Assembly: GCA_913020235.1 (NCBI GenBank)
Contig: CAJWBT010000190.1
Location: forward strand, 1-5,204
Reading direction: 5' to 3'
Length of the DNA stretch: 5,204 nt
Origin: an uncultured Chloroflexota bacterium
GTDB lineage: Bacteria > Chloroflexota > Dehalococcoidia > UBA3495
The notes under the pieces are model-generated. The model had not been told where the DNA came from. It saw only the letters and a program-made list of their open reading frames with translations, and did not search any database. Positions within the stretch are counted from its first letter, which is position 1, and each line of letters opens with the position of its first letter. Position numbers and translations under genes: made by a program. This document shows positions 1 to 4,081 of the stretch, one piece after another.

Positions 1-39
1 GGGACTGGGTGCGAACCTGACGCGGACGGCTTCAGCCAA
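1..39 (-). CDS. gltX: Glutamyl-tRNA synthetase, N-terminal 13 codons only (runs off the left edge)
   Basis: Only the first 13 codons lie in the window. Read on the minus strand from a TTG at 39-37 they give MAEAVRVRFAPSP. The RVRFAPSP string is the characteristic N-terminal strand of class I glutamyl-tRNA synthetases, which normally continues into TG-L-H-G, the HIGH-type ATP-binding signature. The enzyme charges tRNA-Glu (or tRNA-Gln in species using the transamidation route) in the cytoplasm. The TTG start is supported by a strong Shine-Dalgarno, GAGGAG at 52-47, seven bases upstream; the earlier in-frame TTG at 45-43 is too close to it. The gene follows the rluD-type gene by 83 bases in the same direction. 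Alternatives are the shorter paralogue GluQ-RS, which shares this motif, or glutaminyl-tRNA synthetase, which is less likely. The identification rests on one motif and should be confirmed in the neighbouring sequence. Confidence 0.75.
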   Translation of the reverse strand, partial: MAEAVRVRFAPSP

Positions 40-46
40 GACCAAT

Positions 47-52
47 CTCCTC
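47..52 (-). promoter_or_regulatory. Shine-Dalgarno of gltX
   Basis: The minus strand reads GAGGAG here, followed by a seven-base spacer and then TTG at 39-37. This site decides the start of the truncated gltX reading frame in favour of a non-ATG codon. Confidence 0.65.
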
Positions 53-66
53 GATAGTTGGGCATA

Positions 67-75
67 ATTCTACCA
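67..75 (-). promoter_or_regulatory. Candidate extended -10 box for gltX
   Basis: The minus strand reads TGGTAGAAT at 75-67, an extended -10 (TGn plus TAGAAT, 5 of 6 matches to TATAAT). A start site about seven bases downstream would give a leader of roughly 20 bases before the TTG. The -35 position, CATTCA at 95-90 with a 17-base spacer, is poor, which is tolerable for an extended -10 promoter. It would let gltX be transcribed independently of the upstream genes. This is a pattern match only. Confidence 0.35.
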
Positions 76-122
76 TGATATGTGGCGGCTGAATGGCCGA
101 CGGACGCCAGGCCCCGGAGGTG

Positions 123-1049
123 TCATGAGGTAACCGCGCCTTCTCGCACCAGGTCCACCACCGACGCCAGGTCTGCGGGCAGATCGGACCGGAACTCAAC
201 CGGGTTCCCGGCGGCCGGATGCCGGAAGCCCAGGTGGTGAGCATGGAGGAAGTGGCGTTTCAGCAGGGGACTGGACCTGCCGTAGACCGCGTCGCCCAGA
301 AGGGGATGTCCCAGGTAGGCTAGATGGACCCTCGCCTGGTGCGTGCGGCCCGTCTCCAGGTACAGCTCCAGGAGGCTATAACCGGAGAAGGTTTCCAGAA
401 CACGATAGCGAGTGCTCGCCTGCCGCCCTCCCAGCACCACCGCCATGCGCTTGCGGTGTCGCGGGTCCCGGGCGATGGGCGCGTCGATTCGGCCCCGGCG
501 AGGCGAAAGCATCCCGGTAGCCAGCGCGAGATAACCCTTGGTCACCTGCCGCGCCTTTATCTGGGCCGACAGGGCCTGGTGGGCCTGGTGGGTCTTGGCC
601 ACCATCATCAGCCCGGAGGTTTCCTTGTCGAGCCGGTGCACGATGCCCGGCCGGATGGCTCCACCTATTCCTTGAATGTCCGGGCATCGAGCCAGCAAAG
701 CGTTGACCAGGGTGTGGTCCGGGTGCCCCGGCCCTGGGTGCACCGACAGGCCGGAGGGTTTGTCGATTACCACCAGGTCGCCATCCTGGTACACCACCGT
801 CAGCGGCATCCATTGAGGGACCAGGTCCAGCCGGCGCGGGGGTGGTTCGGTCAGCGACACCCGGTCTCCCGGTTGTACCTTTTGGGATGGCCTGGACCGG
901 GCCCCGTTGAGCAAAACCGAGCCATCAACGATGAGCCGGTGCAACTGGCTGCGGGTCAGCCCGGTGCCGCTGCCGGCAAGGAACTGGTCCAGGCGCGGCC
1001 CGCCGGTTTCAACCTTGAACTCCCGGGTTGTGGCAAGCTGTGAGGTCAA
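123..1049 (-). CDS. rluD: RluA/RluD-family 23S rRNA pseudouridine synthase
   Basis: This 308-residue cytoplasmic enzyme isomerises specific uridines in RNA to pseudouridine; RluD orthologues act on helix 69 of 23S rRNA. An S4 RNA-binding domain occupies about residues 18-66 (RLDQFLA, then LIVDGSVLLNG). The catalytic domain follows, with DLVVIDKPSGLSVHPG at 91-106, the RluA signature GIVHRLDKETSGL at 135-147 whose Asp141 should be the nucleophile (close to E. coli RluD Asp139), and GRTHQARVHLAYLGHPLLGD at 234-253. Length and domain order are normal for S4-containing members. The start is a TTG; an in-frame TGA lies upstream and no ATG or GTG precedes the S4 domain, but no clear Shine-Dalgarno is present. 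It follows lspA by 88 bases, a common gene pairing. The symbol is assigned on architecture; a related S4-containing RluA-family specificity cannot be excluded from sequence. Confidence 0.93.
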   Translation of the reverse strand: MTSQLATTREFKVETGGPRLDQFLAGSGTGLTRSQLHRLIVDGSVLLNGARSRPSQKVQPGDRVSLTEPPPRRLDLVPQWMPLTVVYQDGDLVVIDKPSGLSVHPGPGHPDHTLVNALLARCPDIQGIGGAIRPGIVHRLDKETSGLMMVAKTHQAHQALSAQIKARQVTKGYLALATGMLSPRRGRIDAPIARDPRHRKRMAVVLGGRQASTRYRVLETFSGYSLLELYLETGRTHQARVHLAYLGHPLLGDAVYGRSSPLLKRHFLHAHHLGFRHPAAGNPVEFRSDLPADLASVVDLVREGAVTS

Positions 1050-1069
1050 ACCAGCATTCCCCGGCCACC

Positions 1070-1082
1070 CGGGATGATCCCG
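1070..1082. repeat. Short dyad upstream of the rluD-type gene
   Basis: Arms CGGGAT and ATCCCG form a perfect 13-base dyad around a single central base, about 20 bases before the TTG start at 1049. As RNA it could form a four-pair stem with a five-base loop. It might influence initiation at a gene with no evident Shine-Dalgarno, or be chance in GC-rich DNA. Confidence 0.3.
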
Positions 1083-1111
1083 TCATGGTCCACACCTGCC
1101 GCAGCGGCCTG

Positions 1112-1136
1112 GCCCCCTTCCTGTTGGCGAGGGGGC
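1112..1136 (-). terminator. GC-rich hairpin just after lspA (partial terminator or processing site)
   Basis: Arms GCCCCCT and AGGGGGC (seven perfect pairs) enclose an 11-base loop, beginning one base beyond the lspA stop codon. No run of T follows on the minus strand, so this is not a canonical intrinsic terminator. A stem placed directly after a stop codon may protect or trim the lspA end of the transcript or weaken read-through into the rluD-type gene. Confidence 0.4.
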
Positions 1137-1137
1137 T

Positions 1138-1857
1138 TCAAGAGGCGGCCTCGGGTCGGTCCTCTGCTTCTCCTATAACAGAGGAGGTGGCGGCGGACGG
1201 CAGGTCGAACTCCATGGTCACCGGTTGATTATCGGCGGCCGTCCCATCGGCCACGATCCTTTCCCTCACACCGCAGGTAGAGCACCGCCAGCCCTCGTAC
1301 AGGGGCTCCATGTCGCCGTCGCACACCGGGCACCAGGCGTAGAAATACTGCTGTAGCGCGGCCTGACGAGCGGTTTCCCGCTCCCGCTCCCGATCTGACT
1401 TGAGGAGTATCCACGCCAGCAGCGCCAGGCCGGTCACGATGGAGGCGTCCGCCACGTTGAAAATCGGCCAGGCGCCGATGTCCAGGAAGTCGGTGACGTG
1501 GCCCAAGCGCAACCGGTCCAGCAGGTTCCCGGTAGCACCGCCGACCTGCAACCCCAGGCTAAGCCGCAGCAGATCGGTATGCCGCCGTTGGCCGCGGTAT
1601 ATCAGCGCCAATACGGTGATCCCGACCACGGACACCAGGATGAGCGGGAAGTTCTGGTCCCGGAACAGGCCAAAGGCGCTGCCTGTATTGAAGGTGTGGG
1701 TGATGCGGAATAAACCTTCCCCGGGATACGACTCCCGAAACGCGAGGAATTCCCGCACCAGAAACTTGGTGAACTGGTCGGTCAAAAAGACCAGGGCCGC
1801 TAGCTGAAGTAGGAGCAGGTCCTTGTAGATTGGAGGGCGCCGCGAGGCGGCGGGCAT
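1138..1857 (-). CDS. lspA: Lipoprotein signal peptidase (signal peptidase II) with C-terminal zinc ribbon
   Basis: LspA is the inner-membrane aspartyl protease that removes the signal peptide from diacylglyceryl-modified prolipoproteins. Numbering from the ATG at 1857-1855 (239 residues), four hydrophobic segments lie near 13-29, 70-87, 96-113 and 136-153. Family motifs are LTDQFTK (Asp27), FNTGSAFG (56-63), GGATGNLLDR (106-115, catalytic Asp114) and FNVADASI (133-140, catalytic Asp137). Ordinary LspA is about 150-170 residues; here a charged linker (SDRERERE) leads to CPVC at 176-179 and CSTC at 192-195, a cytoplasmic zinc ribbon, and a disordered-looking tail. The chosen start has GAGG five bases upstream and leaves a short N-terminus before the first helix. 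An in-frame ATG at 1881 and TTG at 1884, beside the hydrolase stop, are alternatives by translational coupling. Core assignment is very safe; the role of the extension is unknown. Confidence 0.95.
   Translation of the reverse strand: MPAASRRPPIYKDLLLLQLAALVFLTDQFTKFLVREFLAFRESYPGEGLFRITHTFNTGSAFGLFRDQNFPLILVSVVGITVLALIYRGQRRHTDLLRLSLGLQVGGATGNLLDRLRLGHVTDFLDIGAWPIFNVADASIVTGLALLAWILLKSDRERERETARQAALQQYFYAWCPVCDGDMEPLYEGWRCSTCGVRERIVADGTAADNQPVTMEFDLPSAATSSVIGEAEDRPEAAS
1376..1393 (-). repeat. In-frame hexanucleotide repeat at the LspA linker
   Basis: On the plus strand, three hexamers TCCCGC, TCCCGC, TCCCGA run in tandem. On the coding strand they are in frame and encode the alternating Arg-Glu stretch joining the last membrane helix to the zinc ribbon. 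Slippage would change the linker by two residues at a time without breaking the frame. Confidence 0.5.
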
Positions 1858-1887
1858 GGGAGCCTCAGTATTTCGGACCATCAACGG

Positions 1888-2529
1888 CTACTTCAACGTC
1901 TCGGAGAAGAACTCGGCCACCCGGGGCGCAAGCTGACTCTCATATCCGAACCAGAAGTGGTCGGCGCCGGCGACGACATGGCAGGTCGGCGGATAGGCAA
2001 AAGACTCCAACGCCGCCGGAAGCTGGCCCGACTGGAGCAGCTTGTCCCGGTCTCCGGCGATAACCAGCGTGGGGTGGGTGTTCGTTCGCAGTTTCGTAGT
2101 CTCCAGGGCGCGCATCGGCGGCGAGATCAGGGCGAAGGCCCGCGCTTTCCGGTGCAGCGCTGGGCTTCCCAAGACCACCGAGGCGCCGAAGGAGTATCCG
2201 GCCACCCCCAACCTCCGCCCATCGACCCCCGGCCAAGCCTTCACCAGTTCCAGCGCCCCCATCACCTCCTGTTGCTCCACTTCCCCTTTGCCGTACTGGC
2301 CCTCGCTGCTGCCCACGCCACGGAAGTTGAACCGGAGGGTGACAAACCCTTGCTCCGCCAGGGCAAAGGCCACCGCCAGCACCACATTGCTGTCCATATT
2401 GCCACCATACTGCGGGTGAGGATGGCACACGACAACCCCCGGCATCTGACCAACGTGGGCTTCAGGCTGGGCGACTACGCCCTCAAAACTCAGGCCACCG
2501 GCCTTGAATGACACGGCACTCTGACGCAC
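1888..2529 (-). CDS. Alpha/beta hydrolase, COG2945 type (dienelactone hydrolase-like)
   Basis: This 213-residue soluble protein is a compact alpha/beta-hydrolase. The family signature HPHPQYGGNMDSNVV sits at 36-50 and supplies oxyanion-hole residues, followed by LRFNFRGVGSSEG (65-77). The nucleophile elbow is GYSFGA (111-116, Ser113). The acid is most likely Asp162 in AGDRDKL (158-164), and the base is His191 in GADHFW (188-193). The triad is therefore complete and the length is normal for the group. No signal peptide is seen, so it should act in the cytoplasm on a small ester or related substrate that cannot be named. Translation starts at a GTG, supported by GAGGAGG at 2544-2538 eight bases upstream. 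The stop at 1890-1888 lies next to the possible lspA starts, indicating co-transcription. It is probably the first gene of the minus-strand operon. Confidence 0.9.
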   Translation of the reverse strand: MRQSAVSFKAGGLSFEGVVAQPEAHVGQMPGVVVCHPHPQYGGNMDSNVVLAVAFALAEQGFVTLRFNFRGVGSSEGQYGKGEVEQQEVMGALELVKAWPGVDGRRLGVAGYSFGASVVLGSPALHRKARAFALISPPMRALETTKLRTNTHPTLVIAGDRDKLLQSGQLPAALESFAYPPTCHVVAGADHFWFGYESQLAPRVAEFFSETLK

Positions 2530-2537
2530 CGCTCCGA

Positions 2538-2544
2538 CCTCCTC
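2538..2544 (-). promoter_or_regulatory. Shine-Dalgarno of the alpha/beta hydrolase gene
   Basis: The minus strand reads GAGGAGG, eight bases before the GTG at 2529-2527. This strong site justifies the non-ATG start. Confidence 0.7.
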
Positions 2545-2556
2545 GAATCTATTTCC

Positions 2557-2585
2557 ATATTAGGAGAACCGGTCGTGTTTAGCAA
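2557..2585 (-). promoter_or_regulatory. Candidate promoter of the hydrolase-lspA-rluD operon
   Basis: On the minus strand, TTGCTA at 2585-2580 (4 of 6 to TTGACA) is followed by exactly 17 bases and then TAATAT at 2562-2557 (4 of 6 to TATAAT). Transcription would begin near 2550, leaving a leader of about 20 bases with the Shine-Dalgarno at 2544-2538. Spacing and position fit a sigma-70-type promoter for the minus-strand genes. This is inference from the motif alone. Confidence 0.45.
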
Positions 2586-2593
2586 GGAATCTG

Positions 2594-2628
2594 GCAGCGC
2601 TCAGCGGTCAGCTTTCAGCCATCAGCCC
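2594..2628. repeat. Heptad repeat cluster, TCAGCNN x4 (plus one degenerate unit)
   Basis: Four perfectly phased seven-base units fill 2601-2628: TCAGCGG, TCAGCTT, TCAGCCA, TCAGCCC. The preceding seven bases, GCAGCGC, are a degenerate fifth unit. The first five bases of each unit are fixed and the last two vary. The same heptad on the opposite strand recurs at 4029-4049. The function is unknown. Confidence 0.7.
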
Positions 2629-2664
2629 TGGCTGGAATCCGCAAGACAGCTTCCCAAGTGTCAT

Positions 2665-2838
2665 CCCCTCATTGCGAAGGGAGGGCCTTGCCTCAAGAGT
2701 ACCCTGTAGAATGTCACCCCGAGTCAAGCGAGGGGTCTGGGGTGGTGGGTCCTGGCTCCCATGGAGGGACCCCGCACCAGATTCCTCGTCGCTTCTCTCC
2801 TCGGAATGACGGTTTTGAGGCAAAGCCGCAAGGAGGGG
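2665..2838. repeat. Nested imperfect inverted repeat (dispersed palindromic element, MITE- or REP-like)
   Basis: Three pairs of complementary arms are nested around one centre. The outer pair is 2665-2676 with 2827-2838 (11 of 12 bases). The middle pair is 2688-2696 with 2815-2823 (TTGCCTCAA and TTGAGGCAA, perfect). The inner pair is about 40 bases per side, 2713-2752 with 2767-2810, sharing GTCA, CCGAG, AAGCGA, TCTGG and GGGTCC blocks. At the apex, CTCC and GGAG pair around the three-base loop CAT. The inner arms resemble the dispersed GTCATTCCGAG...AAGCGA...AATCTGG repeats common in environmental bacterial genomes, recalled from general knowledge rather than searched. Spurious translations give strings such as HSEERSDEES and HPESSEGSG. 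No transposase is present. It may be a non-autonomous element or form RNA structure between the divergent genes. Confidence 0.75.
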
Positions 2839-2859
2839 ACCTAGGGGAGGTTCGATGCA

Positions 2860-2891
2860 GGCCCCCCTATGGCCCCCCTTCTCAAAGGGGG
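2860..2891. repeat. C-run direct repeat and CCCCCTT/AAGGGGG hairpin
   Basis: GGCCCCCCT occurs twice, at 2860-2868 and 2871-2879. The second copy starts a perfect stem, CCCCCTT at 2874-2880 with AAGGGGG at 2885-2891, around the four-base loop CTCA. Similar runs recur between genes in many bacteria, with spurious translations like PSPFEKGG. It is not a clear terminator because no T-run follows. Confidence 0.55.
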
Positions 2892-2934
2892 ACGGGGCGC
2901 CGGGTTCCGCCCCATAGTGTCCGGCACGGAATCC

Positions 2935-2943
2935 TGCTAGAAT
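2935..2943 (+). promoter_or_regulatory. Candidate extended -10 box of the threonine aldolase operon
   Basis: The sequence TGCTAGAAT is an extended -10 element (TGn plus TAGAAT), placed 43 bases before the aldolase ATG. No good -35 is seen at 17-18 bases upstream. Transcription would start near 2950, inside the neighbouring direct repeat. The same TGnTAGAAT form occurs before gltX. Confidence 0.45.
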
Positions 2944-2944
2944 A

Positions 2945-2969
2945 GCCCATATTTCTTGCCCATATTTCT
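2945..2969 (+). repeat. 12-bp direct repeat at the predicted transcription start of the aldolase gene
   Basis: GCCCATATTTCT occurs at 2945-2956 and again at 2958-2969, separated by one T, giving a 13-base period. It begins two bases after the -10 box and ends before the Shine-Dalgarno at 2977-2981. It could be a repressor site or a recent tandem duplication in the leader. Confidence 0.6.
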
Positions 2970-2976
2970 CGAGCGT

Positions 2977-2981
2977 GGAGG
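2977..2981 (+). promoter_or_regulatory. Shine-Dalgarno that sets the aldolase start
   Basis: GGAGG lies five bases before the ATG at 2987. The upstream in-frame GTG at 2975 overlaps this site and therefore cannot sensibly be the start. Confidence 0.75.
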
Positions 2982-2986
2982 CCCGG

Positions 2987-4033
2987 ATGAGGGTAATTGA
3001 TCTCCGCAGCGACACGGTAACTCACCCCACCGACGAGATGCGCCGGGCGATGGCCGACGCCGAGGTTGGCGACGACGTTTTCTCGGAAGACCCTTCCATC
3101 AACCGGCTGCAGGAGCGAGCCGCGGAGCTGTTGGGCAAGGAAGCCGGGCTGCTTATGGCCAGCGGCACCATGAGTAACCTGGTCGCCGGGCTGGCCTACT
3201 GCCACCGGGGCGATGAAGTGGTGATGGGCGACCAGGCCCACATGTTCTGGAACGAGTCGGCCGGCGTGGCGGCCCTTGCCGGAGCCCAACTCCGGCTGAT
3301 ACCCAATGGCCCCCAGGGCCGGATCGACCCCGCCGACCTGGAAGCTGTCATCCGTCCTCCGGGCAACATCCACTTCCCGCCGACTACTCTGGTCTGCCTG
3401 GAGAACACCCACAACCGTTGCGGCGGCGGCGTGCAGACCCCCGAGGACACCGGCAAGATCTGCGAAGTGGCCCACGCCGCCGGCGCCAGCGTGCATATGG
3501 ATGGCGCCCGTATTTTCAATGCCGCCGTTGCGCTTGAAGTCCCGCCCGCGGAGCTGGTCAAGGATGTGGACGACGTCAGCTTCTGCCTGTCCAAAGGCCT
3601 GAGCTGTCCGGTTGGTTCGGTAATTTGCGGCTCCAAGGATTTCATCGACCAGGCGCGCCGATGGCGCAAGATGGTCGGCGGCGGGATGAGGCAGGCGGGA
3701 GTCCTGGCCGCCGCCGGGCTGGTGGCGCTGGACACCATGATCGAGCTTCTGGCGGAAGACCACGCCCGCGCCCGGCAGCTGGCCGGTGGCCTGGCCAACA
3801 TCGACGGGCTTGGGGTTGACCCGGACGCAGTACAGACCAACATCATCATGCTTGAAGTGGACCCGTCCCTTGGAACGGCGGCGGGGCTTATCAGTGCCCT
3901 GGCCCAGGATGGGGTGAAGGTAAGCTCTCCCGGCAAACAGTTCATCAGGATGGTGACCCACCGCCAGATCTCCGGCGCCGACGTGGAGGAGGCCCTGGCC
4001 CGGACCTCCAAGGCGGTGAAGGCGCTGCGCTGA
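2987..4033 (+). CDS. ltaE: Low-specificity L-threonine aldolase (PLP-dependent, beta-eliminating lyase family)
   Basis: This 348-residue cytoplasmic fold-type I PLP enzyme should cleave L-threonine or L-allo-threonine to glycine and acetaldehyde, with possible activity on related beta-hydroxy amino acids. The N-terminus IDLRSDTVTHPT is the family hallmark, followed by DDVFSEDPS. Key residues, numbered from the ATG at 2987, are His85 (GDQAHMFW, likely ring-stacking and catalytic), Asp172 and Arg175 in VHMDGARIFNAA (PLP contacts), and Lys203 in FCLSKGLSCPVGS, which forms the Schiff base with PLP. These correspond to E. coli LtaE His83, Asp168, Arg171 and Lys197. Length is normal and the gene looks intact. 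It is divergent from the hydrolase operon and probably co-transcribed with the AtuA-family gene 48 bases downstream. Stereospecificity (L versus L-allo) cannot be read from the sequence. Confidence 0.94.
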   Translation: MRVIDLRSDTVTHPTDEMRRAMADAEVGDDVFSEDPSINRLQERAAELLGKEAGLLMASGTMSNLVAGLAYCHRGDEVVMGDQAHMFWNESAGVAALAGAQLRLIPNGPQGRIDPADLEAVIRPPGNIHFPPTTLVCLENTHNRCGGGVQTPEDTGKICEVAHAAGASVHMDGARIFNAAVALEVPPAELVKDVDDVSFCLSKGLSCPVGSVICGSKDFIDQARRWRKMVGGGMRQAGVLAAAGLVALDTMIELLAEDHARARQLAGGLANIDGLGVDPDAVQTNIIMLEVDPSLGTAAGLISALAQDGVKVSSPGKQFIRMVTHRQISGADVEEALARTSKAVKALR

Positions 4034-4049
4034 CCGCTGACGGCTGACC
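4029..4049. repeat. Heptad repeat cluster, GCTGANN x3, overlapping the aldolase stop codon
   Basis: Three phased units, GCTGACC, GCTGACG and GCTGACC, run in tandem. The reverse complement of the TCAGCNN heptad at 2594-2628 has the same core, so this is the same repeat family in opposite orientation. The TGA stop of the aldolase (4031-4033) lies inside the first unit. Confidence 0.65.
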
Positions 4050-4069
4050 AGCAAGGGGTCACAAAGTCG

Positions 4070-4075
4070 AGGAGG
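4070..4075 (+). promoter_or_regulatory. Shine-Dalgarno of the AtuA-family gene
   Basis: AGGAGG lies six bases before the ATG at 4082. This fixes the start and indicates independent initiation rather than translational coupling to the aldolase. Confidence 0.8.
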
Positions 4076-4081
4076 CCCTCC

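Noticed and set aside
80..122. Possible terminator between the rluD-type gene and gltX
   Set aside because: Only a four-pair GGCC/GGCC match is visible, without a stable stem or T-run.
324..1043. A 239-codon plus-strand frame opposite the rluD-type gene
   Set aside because: The minus strand encodes an intact pseudouridine synthase with all motifs; the plus-strand translation has no recognisable domain and no good ribosome binding site.
1957..2511. Plus-strand frames opposite the alpha/beta hydrolase
   Set aside because: They are shadows of a gene with a complete Ser-Asp-His triad and strong Shine-Dalgarno; they show no motif of their own.
2594..2628. Heptad cluster considered as a CRISPR array
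   Set aside because: The units are seven bases with no spacers, far below CRISPR repeat size, and no cas gene is present.
2975..2986. GTG at 2975 as the aldolase start
   Set aside because: The GTG overlaps the GGAGG ribosome binding site; the ATG at 2987 has correct spacing and gives the family-typical N-terminus.
2608..3015. Small open frames on both strands in the intergenic gap (2608-3015 minus, 2658-2945 plus)
   Set aside because: Their translations are repeat signatures (HSEERSDEES, HPESSEGSG, SPFEKGG) typical of spurious proteins from dispersed intergenic repeats.
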